This document shows, piece after piece, positions 52,501 through 62,029 of a DNA stretch of 64,000 bases. The stretch's first letter is position 1, and every line of letters starts with the position of its first letter. This stretch comes from Sphingomonas sp. 37zxx. Its GTDB lineage: Bacteria; Pseudomonadota; Alphaproteobacteria; Sphingomonadales; Sphingomonadaceae. Location of the stretch: the NCBI RefSeq assembly GCF_000786205.1, contig NZ_JROH01000011.1, positions 1-64,000 of the forward strand. Direction: 5' to 3'. The notes under the pieces were generated by a model that had not been told where the DNA came from, did no database searches, and worked only from the letters and a program-made list of their open reading frames with translations. The position numbers and the translations under genes are program-made.

Positions 52501-52585
52501 GGCGCGGTTGCGTAACGATCGCAGCGGACCCATTGAAGGCGTCCGGCGTTCCTTCGGTGAACCCACAAATCAGGAGCATGATTCC

Positions 52586-53197
52586 ATGGCTTTCGAACTG
52601 CCCCCGCTGCCCTATGCCTATGACGCGCTGGAGCCGACCATCGACAAGGAAACGATGACGTTCCATCACGACAAGCATCACAAGGCCTATACCGACAAGC
52701 TGAACGAAGGCGTCGCCAAGGACGGGCTTGAGGGCAAGTCGATCGAGGAAATCCTCGGCAGCATCTCGTCGGCATCGGCGATGGTTCGCAACAATGGCGG
52801 CGGCTATTGGAACCACGACTTTTTCTGGAAGACGATGGCCCCGGCGGGCGAGCGCGGCGAAATGTCGGCTGAGCTGAAGGCTGCGGTCGAAGCGTTCGGC
52901 GGTCTCGACAAGCTGAAGGACGAATTCAACACCAAGGGCGCGGGCCAGTTCGGTTCGGGCTGGGCGTGGCTGATCGCCGATGCATCGGGCGCGCTGCACA
53001 TCACCTCGACCCCCAATCAGGACAATCCGCTGATGGATGTGGTGGAGACCAAGGGCACGCCGCTGCTGGGCAATGACGTGTGGGAGCACGCTTATTATCT
53101 GACATACCGCAATGATCGCGGCGCGTATCTGAAGGCGTGGTGGGACGTCGTGAACTGGGACGTCGTGTCGCAGCGTTATGCAGCCGTGAAGGGCTGA
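52586..53197 (+). CDS. sodB: Fe/Mn superoxide dismutase
   Basis: A 203-residue superoxide dismutase. ATG 52586 follows a CAGGAG site. Metal ligands are His27 (TFHHDKHH), His77 (YWNHDFFW), Asp164 and His168 (DVWEHAYYLTYRND). The second-sphere pattern is of the manganese kind: glycines rather than Gln before YWNH, and Gln145 in STPNQDNPLM. So metal use may be Mn or cambialistic, although this group is usually named SodB. A clear terminator follows at 53206-53238. Confidence 0.93.
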   Translation: MAFELPPLPYAYDALEPTIDKETMTFHHDKHHKAYTDKLNEGVAKDGLEGKSIEEILGSISSASAMVRNNGGGYWNHDFFWKTMAPAGERGEMSAELKAAVEAFGGLDKLKDEFNTKGAGQFGSGWAWLIADASGALHITSTPNQDNPLMDVVETKGTPLLGNDVWEHAYYLTYRNDRGAYLKAWWDVVNWDVVSQRYAAVKG

Positions 53198-53205
53198 TAA
53201 CCCGC

Positions 53206-53238
53206 AAGCCCCTCCTTCTTTTCAGGGGAGGGGCTTTT
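53206..53238 (+). terminator. Intrinsic terminator after superoxide dismutase
   Basis: A 10-bp stem (aagcccctcc against ggaggggctt) with a T-rich loop is followed by TTTT. It lies 8 bp after the stop codon. Confidence 0.85.
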
Positions 53239-53242
53239 GCGT

Positions 53243-53857
53243 TCAACCCTCGGGCGGGATTGGCGCTTCCTTGGGGTCGCTCACCTTCAGGCCGTGGCGC
53301 ATTAGCATCGGGATGTTGGCGATCGCGAAGATCAGGGTCATCGGGATCACCGCCCAGGTCTTGTAAGCGACCCAGCCATCCCAATCGAGCCAGGCGCGCA
53401 TCGCTTCATTCAGCCCCGCCTGCGCGACGAAGAAGATCATCCAGTTGATCGTCAGCAGCCGCCACCCCTTTGGCGTCAGCCCCGGATAGGCGGTTTCGAG
53501 CAGGCTTTGCAGCAAGGGCCGCCCGGTGATCAGGCCGAACGCCAGGATAGCGGCGAACATGCCATAGACCATCGTCGGCTTTATCTGAATGAAGGTCTGG
53601 TCGTGGAAATACAGCGTCAGGCTGCCGAACACGAGCACCAGCGCACCCGATAGCCACAGCATCGGCGAGATCGTCCCGGACTTGATCTGCGAATAGGCCA
53701 TCGCGGTAATGATCGCGACCATGAACACCGCAGTCGCCGCCAGTACGCGCTCTAGCTGGCTGCCGGGCAACAGGCTGTTGGCGGCGAAGAACACGACCAG
53801 CGGGCCGTAATCGATCGCCATGCGTGCGGTGGGGGAGAGGGGAGGCTTGGTGGTCAC
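53243..53857 (-). CDS. yciB: YciB/septation protein A family membrane protein
   Basis: A 204-residue inner-membrane protein of the YciB/IspA family, linked to septum and envelope synthesis. It starts at GTG 53857 after a GGAAG site; an ATG at 53821 is the alternative. Five hydrophobic segments are visible, with the family blocks IDYGPLVVFF, IQIKPTMVYGMFA and LTINWMIFFVAQAGLNEAMR. It lies 25 bp after ftsY on the same strand. Confidence 0.88.
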   Translation of the reverse strand: MTTKPPLSPTARMAIDYGPLVVFFAANSLLPGSQLERVLAATAVFMVAIITAMAYSQIKSGTISPMLWLSGALVLVFGSLTLYFHDQTFIQIKPTMVYGMFAAILAFGLITGRPLLQSLLETAYPGLTPKGWRLLTINWMIFFVAQAGLNEAMRAWLDWDGWVAYKTWAVIPMTLIFAIANIPMLMRHGLKVSDPKEAPIPPEG

Positions 53858-53882
53858 GAATTCTGCTTCCAAATGGGGTGCA

Positions 53883-54815
53883 TCATCGCACCATCGCTTC
53901 AACGCCCGAAATGATCCGTGCGACTTCATTGGCGTCGAACGGGCGCAGGTCGTCGGCCTGCTCGCCGACGCCGATCGCGTGGATCGGCAGGCAATATTTC
54001 TCCGCCGCCGCCACCAATACGCCGCCGCGCGCGGTGCCGTCGAGCTTGGTCATCACCAGGCCGGTGACGCCGGCGACTTCCTTGAACACCTCGATCTGGC
54101 TGAGTGCATTCTGGCCGGTGGTGGCGTCGAGGACCAGCACCACGTCGTGCGGCGATTCCGGATTCAATCTGCCGAGGACGCGGCGGATTTTCGCCAGCTC
54201 GTCCATCAGTTCGCGCTTGTTTTGCAGCCGCCCGGCGGTGTCGACGATCAGCACGTCGATGCCGGTCGCAGTTGCCTGCTTCACCGCTTCGAACACGATG
54301 CCCGCCGCGTCGCCGCCTTCGCTGCCGCGCACCAGCGGCACGCCGACCCGGTCGGCCCAGGTCTGTAACTGGCCGATCGCGGCGGCGCGGAAGGTGTCGC
54401 CCGCGCACAGCATCACGCCATAATCCTGATCGACCAGCGTCTTGGCGAGCTTGGCGATCGTCGTGGTCTTGCCCGATCCGTTGACGCCGATCACCAGGAT
54501 CACCTGCGGGCGCGGAAAGGCGTCGATCTCAAGCGGCTGCGCGACTTTTTCGAGCACCTTCTCGATCTCTTCGGAGACGACCAGGCGGATGCCCAGCTCC
54601 TCCATGTTGCGCTCATAGGCCCCTTCGGCAAGGCGAGTGCGGATCCGCGCGGCGGTTTGCGGGCCTAGGTCCGACGCGATCAGCGCTTCCTCGATCTCGT
54701 CGAGCTTGGCGTCGTCGAGCCGGGCCGCCGACAAGCCGGCCAGATTGCCGATCAACCGATCCGATGTCTTGCGGAAGCCGCCGAGCAGGCGATCGTGCCA
54801 GCTTGAGTTGGTCAT
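53883..54815 (-). CDS. ftsY: Signal recognition particle receptor FtsY
   Basis: A 310-residue SRP receptor GTPase. ATG 54815 overlaps the mtaB stop by 4 nt. A short N-terminal A-region leads into the NG domain: G1 GVNGSGKTTT, DTFRAAAIGQLQTWA, G3 VDTAGRLQNK, G4 TKLDGTARGG. Its partner Ffh is encoded at 60.5 kb. The acidic A-domain of E. coli FtsY is absent, as in many alphaproteobacteria. Confidence 0.95.
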   Translation of the reverse strand: MTNSSWHDRLLGGFRKTSDRLIGNLAGLSAARLDDAKLDEIEEALIASDLGPQTAARIRTRLAEGAYERNMEELGIRLVVSEEIEKVLEKVAQPLEIDAFPRPQVILVIGVNGSGKTTTIAKLAKTLVDQDYGVMLCAGDTFRAAAIGQLQTWADRVGVPLVRGSEGGDAAGIVFEAVKQATATGIDVLIVDTAGRLQNKRELMDELAKIRRVLGRLNPESPHDVVLVLDATTGQNALSQIEVFKEVAGVTGLVMTKLDGTARGGVLVAAAEKYCLPIHAIGVGEQADDLRPFDANEVARIISGVEAMVR

Positions 54816-56023
54816 GCGAAGGTTCCTGTCAGGGCGTTTTCGGTCGCGTCGGTGATCTGTACCGGCGCGATCTGGCCCGTTCGTGCTGCGATGGGATTGG
54901 AGGCCGATTTCACTTCGGCGAAGTTTTCGGCATGGCCCCGGTCGCCGGGACGTTCGACCAGGATCGATTGCCGGGTGCCGATAAGCGAGCGCAGCCATGC
55001 CGCGCGGCGGCTTTGTGCCGCCTCACGCAAGCGGGTGGCGCGTTGCTTCACCAGTGCGGGCGCGACCTGCGGCATCCGGGCGGCGGGGGTGCCGGTTCGG
55101 GGGGAGAAGGAGAAGATGTGCGGGTGGACCACATCGCAATCGTCGAGCAGCGCCAGCGTGTTGGCGAAGGCGGCATCGTCTTCGGTGGGGAAGCCGGCGA
55201 TCAGGTCGGCCCCGATCGCAATTGCGGGGCGCGCTGCCTTTAGCCGCTCGACCAGCGCCACCGATTGCGCGCGGCTGTGCCGGCGCTTCATGCGCTTGAG
55301 GATCATATCGTCCCCCGCCTGAAGCGACAGATGGACATGCGGCATCACCCGCGCCTCCTGTGTCAGCAACGCAAACAGCCGGTCGTCGATCTCGATCCCG
55401 TCGAGCGACGACAGCCGCAGGCGCGGGAGCGCGGGGACGTGCAGGAGGATGCGTCCGACGAGCTGGCCGAGCGTCGGCTGGCCGGGCAGGTCATGGCCAT
55501 AGCTGGTCAGATCAACGCCGGTCAGGACGATCTCGCGATGGCCGGCATCGACGAATTGGCGAATCTGTTCGATCACGCCGCCTGCGGGCAGCGAACGGCT
55601 GGGGCCACGGCCAAAGGGTATCGCGCAAAAGGTGCAGCGATGGTCGCAGCCATTCTGCACCTCGACAAAGGCGCGGGCGAAGTTGGTGAAAGTGGCGCGC
55701 TTGGCCGGCGAGGGCGGGGTATCGACCGCGCCCCAATGCGCCGGGTCGAGCTTGCCGATATTGGGGACGACGCGATCGACTTCGGGCATCGCGCGATACC
55801 GATCGGGCTCGATATTGGCGGCGCAGCCGGTTACCACCAGTTCGGCATCGGGATGCAGCCGGCGCAGGCGGCGAATCGCGCGGGTGGTGTTGGCCACGGC
55901 TTCGTTGGTGACCGCACAGCTATTGACCACCGTCACCGCCCGATCGCCCACCATCGTGCGGATCGCTTCACTTTCGGCGATGTTCAGGCGACAGCCCAGG
56001 GTGACGATGTTCGTCACCGGCAA
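54812..56023 (-). CDS. mtaB: tRNA t6A37 methylthiotransferase MtaB
   Basis: A 403-residue radical-SAM methylthiotransferase converting t6A to ms2t6A at position 37 of tRNA. The N-terminal cluster cysteines are Cys11, Cys36 and Cys67; the radical-SAM C-x3-C-x2-C is Cys126, Cys130 and Cys133 (CDHRCTFC). A short C-terminal TRAM-like domain is present. It forms an operon with ftsY. Length suits MtaB. Confidence 0.92.
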   Translation of the reverse strand: MPVTNIVTLGCRLNIAESEAIRTMVGDRAVTVVNSCAVTNEAVANTTRAIRRLRRLHPDAELVVTGCAANIEPDRYRAMPEVDRVVPNIGKLDPAHWGAVDTPPSPAKRATFTNFARAFVEVQNGCDHRCTFCAIPFGRGPSRSLPAGGVIEQIRQFVDAGHREIVLTGVDLTSYGHDLPGQPTLGQLVGRILLHVPALPRLRLSSLDGIEIDDRLFALLTQEARVMPHVHLSLQAGDDMILKRMKRRHSRAQSVALVERLKAARPAIAIGADLIAGFPTEDDAAFANTLALLDDCDVVHPHIFSFSPRTGTPAARMPQVAPALVKQRATRLREAAQSRRAAWLRSLIGTRQSILVERPGDRGHAENFAEVKSASNPIAARTGQIAPVQITDATENALTGTFA

Positions 56024-56047
56024 AAGACCAATCGAGGGGAAGCGATC

Positions 56048-56626
56048 ATGGCGAGCGATCTAGGGACCGATGGCGGCGAAGTCCATGCAGCGGCGGCGCG
56101 GGTGCTGGCGTTCTGGTTTGAGGAAACCGCGCCCGAGGGGCATTTCGCGCAGGACGCGGCTTTCGATGCGGCGATCGCCGATCGCTTTGGCAGCGTGCGC
56201 GAACAGGTGCTGTCGAGCGGCGCGGCGGCCTGGCGCGATTCGCCCGAACCCTTGCTGGCGGCGGTGATCCTGCTCGACCAGTTCACCCGCAACATCCATC
56301 GCGGCAGCGCGCGCGCGTTCGAAGGCGATGCGTTGGCATTGATACTCGCTCGCGAGGCGATTGCCCAAGGGTGGGAGCGCGCGATGCCCGATGCGTGGCG
56401 GGTGTTTCTGTACATGCCCTTCATGCACGGCGAGGACGCGGCGGCTCAGGCCGAAAGCGTGCGGCTGTTCGAGGCGCTGGGCGGTGCCGACAGCGTTGCC
56501 TTTGCCCGCGATCATGCCGAGGTGGTGGCGCGCTTTGGCCGGTTTCCTAGCCGTAATGCCGCACTGGGGCGCGTTTCGAGCGAAGATGAGCTGGCCTATC
56601 TGGCAAGCCGGGACAGTAACTGGTGA
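56048..56626 (+). CDS. DUF924 family protein
   Basis: A 192-residue soluble helical protein of the DUF924 family, whose function is unknown. ATG 56048 follows a GAGGGGAAG site. Typical blocks are VLAFWFEET near residue 19, ILLDQFTRNIHRGSARAFE near 75, and MPFMHGED near 125. The RNA leader overlaps the divergent mtaB region by about 24 bp only. Confidence 0.9.
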   Translation: MASDLGTDGGEVHAAAARVLAFWFEETAPEGHFAQDAAFDAAIADRFGSVREQVLSSGAAAWRDSPEPLLAAVILLDQFTRNIHRGSARAFEGDALALILAREAIAQGWERAMPDAWRVFLYMPFMHGEDAAAQAESVRLFEALGGADSVAFARDHAEVVARFGRFPSRNAALGRVSSEDELAYLASRDSNW

Positions 56627-56656
56627 TATGTAGGGCGGCGGTTTCGCCAGGCGCGG

Positions 56657-57265
56657 TTAGCCAAGGTCCGCCAGCAGGAACGACGCCGCAACGCCGACTA
56701 TGATCGCGGCAAAGACGCGGCGCACGATGCGGGTGCGGGCCGGATCGGAAAGCCAGACATTGGCTTTGCTGCCGGCGATGACGATCGCCAGATGGACGGT
56801 GGTGGCGATGGTCACGCTAACCAGTGCCAGGATAAGCGCATTGCCGAGGCCGAGCATTTCGCCGCGCAGGAACTGCGGCGCGACCACGACGAAAAAGATA
56901 TATGCTTTCGGATTGAGCAGGTTGATGAGGGTGCCGGTGGCGAACGCCCGGCGCAGCGAGTTGCCCTGACTGGCTTCGCCCGATGGCCCGCCTGCGCCGC
57001 GCCATGCTTCGACAGCAAGCCACAGCATCATCGCCGCGCCGGCATAGCGAAGGCCGTCCCAAAGCTCCGGCGCGGCCTGCAACAACGCCGCCAGCCCCAG
57101 TGCGGCGAAAATGGCGTTGGCAAGCAACCCGATCGCCACCCCGGCAACCGCCGCCAACCCGCATGCCCGCCCCTGGGTCGCGGCTAGCCCGGCGAGCCAG
57201 GCCATGTTGGGGCCGGGGGTCAGCTCAATCACCAATACCGCAAGGGCAAAGCCGACAAGGTCCAA
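56657..57265 (-). CDS. LysE-family amino-acid exporter
   Basis: A 202-residue inner-membrane exporter of the LysE/RhtB family. The start MDLVGFALAVLVIELTPGPNMAWLAG carries the conserved TPGPN motif; about six hydrophobic segments follow, with LLNPKAYIFFVVVAPQFL in the middle. The substrate, an amino acid or homoserine lactone, is not decided by sequence. Confidence 0.9.
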   Translation of the reverse strand: MDLVGFALAVLVIELTPGPNMAWLAGLAATQGRACGLAAVAGVAIGLLANAIFAALGLAALLQAAPELWDGLRYAGAAMMLWLAVEAWRGAGGPSGEASQGNSLRRAFATGTLINLLNPKAYIFFVVVAPQFLRGEMLGLGNALILALVSVTIATTVHLAIVIAGSKANVWLSDPARTRIVRRVFAAIIVGVAASFLLADLG

Positions 57266-57375
57266 TCATCGTCTCCGGTTGCGCGGCTTTAGGCGATTGC
57301 CGGGGTACGCCTTTGGGGGGCTCGGGTCGATCGTGTCGCTGTCCCGCTGGACTGTCGGGCAATGTACCGGCGCAG

Positions 57376-58503
57376 TCAGCGCAGCCGCTGGGGATCGATG
57401 ACGACGTGCCGGATTCGGGTGCGGTTGTGGGTGTAGGTGATGTGGACCAGCCCGTCGCCGGTCTGGATTACCGCTGGATAAGCGTAGCCGGCGGGCACCG
57501 GCTGGGATTCGAGCGTCAGGACGTTGCGCCAGCGCACCCCGTCGTCGGAAAGACCGATGTTGAGCGGCCAGCGCGGGCCGTCGCCGGGTTGGCCGGGGGC
57601 ATGGCCGGCATGGTTGTACACGATCAACTGTCGTCCATCGCGCAGCGTCACCGCGTCGGTGCCGGCATTGGGATTGGGCAGGTCGATCGCGGCGAGCGGT
57701 GACCAGTTGCGCCCGGCATCGCGCGACCAACTGGCCGCGAGCGCACCCTGCCGGGTTCGCGCCACCAATTGCAGCCGTCCGTCCTGGTGGGACAGGATAC
57801 TTGGCTGGATCGCCTCGATATGCATGGGCGACGCGATCGTGTCGCCGACCTGCCAGCTTTGCCCGCGATCATCGCTTCGCTCGACGCGGAGCGACCAGTA
57901 ATTCTCCTCGGCGCTGCCCTCTTCGCGGCTGGAGGGGGAGATCCAACTGCCGTCGGGCATCTCAACAGGCTTGTTCTTGATCGGTCCCAGCACGCCGTCG
58001 GCCAGCCGGCGCGCGGCGCTCCAGTGCCTGCCGCCATCGGCAGAGGTTTTGACCATGCCCCACCAGCTGCGCGGATTCGGCCCGACCTTGTAAAAGAGCT
58101 GGAGGTCGCCGCCTTTGGGCTGGAACAGCACCGGGTTCCAGGTGGGAAAGCGCTTGCCGCCGCCTGTCGCGCCGTCTGCGACCGCGACGGGAGTGTCCCA
58201 TCCGTTCGGGCCGCGCCGCGCGAACCAGATGCGGACATCGGGCTGGCTTTCGCCTGATCCGCCGAACCATGATGCCGCCAGCGTTTCGTCGGGCAGTTCG
58301 ACGATCGTCGATGCGTGCGCCTGGGGGTAGGGGGCTTGGGTGTAGATGAACTCGGACAACAGGATCGGGGATTGTCCTTGTGCCACAGCATTGTCGCCGC
58401 TGGGCGACGACGCGATTGCGCCGGTTGCCGCGACGATCGCCCCCAATGCAATCGCTCCCGAAGCCTGCCGCAGCCCCCGCGTCACCATCAATTTCGCGCG
58501 CAT
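57376..58503 (-). CDS. Secreted sialidase-like (BNR-repeat) protein
   Basis: A 375-residue protein with a signal-like N-terminus (GAIALGAIVAATGAIAS). The beta-propeller carries BNR/Asp-box repeats: SADGGRHWSAARRL, SDDRGQSWQVGD, SRDAGRNWSPLAAI and SDDGVRWRNVLTL. The FxPTWNPVLFQ and YNHAGHAPG blocks fit the predicted-neuraminidase group (COG4692-like) rather than classic GH33. A true sialic-acid substrate is doubtful; other polysaccharides are possible. ATG 58503 is chosen over upstream codons that lack a signal. Confidence 0.8.
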   Translation of the reverse strand: MRAKLMVTRGLRQASGAIALGAIVAATGAIASSPSGDNAVAQGQSPILLSEFIYTQAPYPQAHASTIVELPDETLAASWFGGSGESQPDVRIWFARRGPNGWDTPVAVADGATGGGKRFPTWNPVLFQPKGGDLQLFYKVGPNPRSWWGMVKTSADGGRHWSAARRLADGVLGPIKNKPVEMPDGSWISPSSREEGSAEENYWSLRVERSDDRGQSWQVGDTIASPMHIEAIQPSILSHQDGRLQLVARTRQGALAASWSRDAGRNWSPLAAIDLPNPNAGTDAVTLRDGRQLIVYNHAGHAPGQPGDGPRWPLNIGLSDDGVRWRNVLTLESQPVPAGYAYPAVIQTGDGLVHITYTHNRTRIRHVVIDPQRLR

Positions 58504-58570
58504 GCTGAACCTTTGATCTATTTGCCCCACCGTGACCGAGCGCCAGCAATAGCGCCCGAGCCGCGCCGGA

Positions 58571-60199
58571 TTAGCCAGCCATGCGCCGCGCGTCGATCGG
58601 TTCGATGATAGCGCCGGCATGCGTGCCCAGTAGCATGTGGCGTTCGGCCAAAAAGCGGCGGACGCCGATCAGCGACAGCGGCTTGCCATAGAACCAGCCC
58701 TGGCCCTTGGCGCAGTTCATTGCCTTTAGCCGCGCCTCGATCGCTGCATCCTCAATCCCTTCGGCGGTGACGGGCAGGTTCAGGCTTTCGCCGAGGCTGA
58801 CGATCGCGGTGACGATCGCCGCCGAATCGGTGCTTTCGTTGATCGAGGTGACGAAGGATTTGTCGATCTTGATCCGGTCGAACGGTAGCGCGCGCAGATG
58901 GGCCAGGCTGGAATAGCCGGTGCCGAAATCGTCGAGCGCGAGCTTCACCCCCTGGTTTTTCAGGCTGCCCGCGATCGATTGCGCCAGCGCCATATTCTCG
59001 AACAGCGCGCTTTCGGTGATTTCGATTTCCAGCCGCGCGGCCGGAAAGCCGGTTTCGGTGAGCGTCTTGATGATCTTTTGCGCCAGCCACGCATCGCGCA
59101 ACTGCCAGGGCGAAATGTTGATCGAGATGGTGAGCGACGGATCCCAATCGCGCGCGGCGGTGAATGCCTGTTGCATGATCGACATCGACAGGTCGGCGAT
59201 CATGCCGGTTTCCTCGGCGATCGGGATGAAGCGTTCGGGGCTGATGATGCCGCGCGTGGGATGCTCCCAGCGGGCCAGCACTTCGAAGCCGTTGAGCTTG
59301 CCGGTGGCGATATCGACCTGCTGCTCGAAATAGGGGACGATCTCACCGCGGGGAATGCCGACGCGAAGCCCTTGTTCAAGGTCGTTGCGCTGCTGGAGTT
59401 CGCGCTCCATCGATGCGTCGAACCACACGCAGCGATTGCGGCCTGATTTCTTGGCGGCGTACATCGCGATGTCGCCGGCGCGCATCAGCGCTTCGATCGT
59501 CGGGCATTCAAAGTCCGATCGGGCGATGCCGACCGAGCAACTGATGTGCAGTTGAAGCCCTTCGGCGTCGAATGGCTGGGCAAGGCGGCTGACCAGCCGT
59601 TCGGCGATACGATCGACCATCTCGGGGGCGGTAGGATCGAAGAGGAAGCCGCAAGCGAACTCATCGCCGCCAAGCCGCGCGGTAAGCGTGCTGGTGGGCA
59701 GGATCGCGATGATTTCCGCCGCGACGAGCCGCAGCAGCGCGTCGCCGACCGCATGGCCGTGCATGTCGTTGACCGATTTGAAATGGTCGAGATCGAGGAT
59801 AAGCAGCGCCACCGCCTTGCCGCGTCGTTTCGCCAGCGTAAGCAATGCATGGCCCTCGCCCGCCAGGGTGCGCCGATTGAGAAAGCCGGTCAGCGGATCG
59901 CGTGAAGCGAGCAGGGTAGCGCGTTCCTCGGCAGCGGTGCGTTCGCGCACCTCTTTTGACAGCGCATCGTGGCGACGCCAGCCGATCAGCACCAATGCGA
60001 TATTGAGCAACAGCGCGATGACCAGGCCGCGATCGGCTGGCTGCCCATCATGAACATAGTGCGCCACGGTCTGTGACAGCACCGTGCCGCCGGTGATGAC
60101 GAACAGCACGATCGCACCGGCAGAGACGATGCCGGTGAGAATGTCGGTCCGCACAAGCGCGCTGCGCCGGCGTTCCAAAAGGTCGTGATCGCTCGGCAT
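58571..60199 (-). CDS. GGDEF-EAL cyclic-di-GMP protein
   Basis: A 542-residue membrane-anchored protein. Two hydrophobic segments (about 20-85) precede a GGDEF domain with intact RLGGDEF and an EAL domain with a variant EVL start (NGFEVLARWEHP), plus DDFGTGYSSLAHL and the KIDKSFV lysine. Both activities, cyclase and phosphodiesterase, are possible. The ATG at 60199 has a GGAG site 9 bp upstream; longer starts at 60214 and 60220 exist. It may feed into the motility control suggested by the che genes. Confidence 0.9.
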   Translation of the reverse strand: MPSDHDLLERRRSALVRTDILTGIVSAGAIVLFVITGGTVLSQTVAHYVHDGQPADRGLVIALLLNIALVLIGWRRHDALSKEVRERTAAEERATLLASRDPLTGFLNRRTLAGEGHALLTLAKRRGKAVALLILDLDHFKSVNDMHGHAVGDALLRLVAAEIIAILPTSTLTARLGGDEFACGFLFDPTAPEMVDRIAERLVSRLAQPFDAEGLQLHISCSVGIARSDFECPTIEALMRAGDIAMYAAKKSGRNRCVWFDASMERELQQRNDLEQGLRVGIPRGEIVPYFEQQVDIATGKLNGFEVLARWEHPTRGIISPERFIPIAEETGMIADLSMSIMQQAFTAARDWDPSLTISINISPWQLRDAWLAQKIIKTLTETGFPAARLEIEITESALFENMALAQSIAGSLKNQGVKLALDDFGTGYSSLAHLRALPFDRIKIDKSFVTSINESTDSAAIVTAIVSLGESLNLPVTAEGIEDAAIEARLKAMNCAKGQGWFYGKPLSLIGVRRFLAERHMLLGTHAGAIIEPIDARRMAG

Positions 60200-60399
60200 G
60201 CCAGGGGTCTCCATGCGCACAGTCTTGGCATGGCGTGGGTATAGAAGGGGTTAAGGGGCGGATGCCGGTGTGGCAAAGGCGGCTGCCGGCAGCGATCGGA
60301 ACCCCTGGAGACGCGGTGCTTGCGTCTTTTGCCCGCTTTGGCTAAGGGCGACGGCGATCGTTCTTCCGTGAACGTGATGCAACCGCGCCCCAAGGGGTC

Positions 60400-60435
60400 C
60401 GCCGGCCGACGAGTTCTCGTCCGCCGGCGTGTTTT
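60400..60435 (+). terminator. Hairpin with T-run in the leader region of ffh
   Basis: Arms cgccggccgacga (60400-60412) and tcgtccgccggcg (60417-60429) pair with one mismatch, followed by tgtttt. It lies 42 bp before ffh in the 277-bp gap after the divergent GGDEF-EAL gene. A weaker hairpin with a T-run lies at 60309-60330. Together they may mark a small RNA or an attenuator. Confidence 0.45.
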
Positions 60436-60476
60436 GCGTTACGGTCGGGGCGGTACGAAGCGACCGGAGTAAATGC

Positions 60477-61976
60477 ATGTTCGATTCCCTCAGTGACCGG
60501 CTAGGCGGCGTCTTCGACCGACTGCGCGGCCGTGGTGCGCTGAGCGAAGCCGATGTGCGCGGCGCGATGCGCGAAGTGCGGATCGCGCTGCTCGAGGCCG
60601 ACGTAGCGCTGCCCGTCGCGCGTGATTTCGTTGAAGGCATTACGGAAAAGGCGATTGGTCAGCAGGTCCTGCGATCGGTCACGCCGGGCCAGCAGGTCGT
60701 CAAGATCGTCAATGACGCGCTGATCGAAATGCTTGGCCCCGATACCGCCGAGCTGAACATCGATGTGTCGCCGCCCGCGGTAATCATGATGGTCGGCTTG
60801 CAGGGTTCGGGCAAGACGACGACGACTGCCAAGCTGGCCAAGATGCTGGCGGGCAAAGAGCGCAAGAAGGTGCTGATGGCGTCGCTCGACGTCAATCGTC
60901 CCAACGCGCAGGAGCAGCTTGCGGTGCTGGGCACCCAGGCCGAGGTTTCGACGCTGCCGATCGTTCAGGGGCAGCAGCCGGTGGAGATCGCGCGGCGCGC
61001 GCTGCAGGCAGCGAAGCTGCAGGGCTTCGACGTGGTGATGCTCGACACCGCCGGGCGACTACATGTCGATCAGGCGCTGATGGACGAGATGAAGGCGGTT
61101 GCCGACATCGCGCGGCCGAATGAAATCCTGCTCGTCGTCGATGCGCTGACCGGGCAGGACGCGGTCAACGTCGCCAAGAACTTCAGCGACCAGGTGCCGT
61201 TGACCGGCGTGGTGCTGACGCGGATGGATGGCGATGCGCGCGGCGGCGCGGCGCTGTCGATGCGCGCGGTGACGGGCAAGCCGATCAAGTTTGCGGGCAC
61301 CGGCGAAAAGCTCGACGCGATCGAGGCGTTCCACCCCAAGCGCGTCGCCGGGCGAATTCTGGGGATGGGCGACGTGGTGTCGCTGGTCGAGCGCGCTGCC
61401 GAGGCGATCCAGGTCGATGATGCCGAAAGAATGGCGCAGCGGCTGGCCAAGGGTCAGTTCGACATGAACGACCTGCGCGCGCAGCTTGGGCAGATGCGGC
61501 GGATGGGCGGCCTGGGTGCGCTTGCCGGGATGATCCCCGGCATGAAGAAGGCGCAGGCGGCGATGGCGAACGGCGCGGTCGACGAGCGGCTGTTGCTGCG
61601 GATGGACGCGATGATCGGATCGATGACGATCAAGGAGCGCGCCAAGCCCGAATTGCTCAACGCCAAGCGCAAGATCCGCGTTGCCAAGGGCAGCGGCGTG
61701 ACCGTGCAGGACGTCAACAAGCTGCTGAAGATGCACCAGGAAATGGCCACCGCGATGAAGCGCATCAAAAAGATGGGCGGCATCAAGGGCATGGCGGCGT
61801 TGCTGGGCAAGGGTGGTCCCGGTGGCGGCATGGGCGGCATCGGCAACGCGCTGGGCGGCCCCGCAATGGGCGATTTCATGTCGAAGGCGGGCGGCGGGCT
61901 GCCCGGCTTGGGCGGGAGCGGTGACGGCACGATGAAGCTGCCACCAGGTTTCGAGAATCTCATGAAGAAGAAGTGA
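60477..61976 (+). CDS. ffh: Signal recognition particle protein Ffh
   Basis: A 499-residue SRP GTPase. N domain, then G1 GLQGSGKTTT (107-116), G3 DTAGRLHVD, G4 TRMDGDARGG, and a methionine-rich M domain (about 325-460) that binds 4.5S RNA and signal peptides. The Gly/Met-rich tail is typical. ATG 60477 follows a CCGGAG site. It begins the ffh-rpsP-rimM cluster; trmD would be expected further on but the gene order ends at rimM in this window. Confidence 0.96.
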   Translation: MFDSLSDRLGGVFDRLRGRGALSEADVRGAMREVRIALLEADVALPVARDFVEGITEKAIGQQVLRSVTPGQQVVKIVNDALIEMLGPDTAELNIDVSPPAVIMMVGLQGSGKTTTTAKLAKMLAGKERKKVLMASLDVNRPNAQEQLAVLGTQAEVSTLPIVQGQQPVEIARRALQAAKLQGFDVVMLDTAGRLHVDQALMDEMKAVADIARPNEILLVVDALTGQDAVNVAKNFSDQVPLTGVVLTRMDGDARGGAALSMRAVTGKPIKFAGTGEKLDAIEAFHPKRVAGRILGMGDVVSLVERAAEAIQVDDAERMAQRLAKGQFDMNDLRAQLGQMRRMGGLGALAGMIPGMKKAQAAMANGAVDERLLLRMDAMIGSMTIKERAKPELLNAKRKIRVAKGSGVTVQDVNKLLKMHQEMATAMKRIKKMGGIKGMAALLGKGGPGGGMGGIGNALGGPAMGDFMSKAGGGLPGLGGSGDGTMKLPPGFENLMKKK

Positions 61977-62029
61977 GTTAGCCGCCCGAGCCGTCCTGCG
62001 GCGGCAAAGGCACCAATATAACCAGAAGG

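Noticed and set aside
60221..60476. 4.5S (SRP) RNA gene next to ffh
   Set aside because: The conserved GGAAGCAG-type tetraloop and asymmetric loop motif was not found in this gap, nor next to dnaX.
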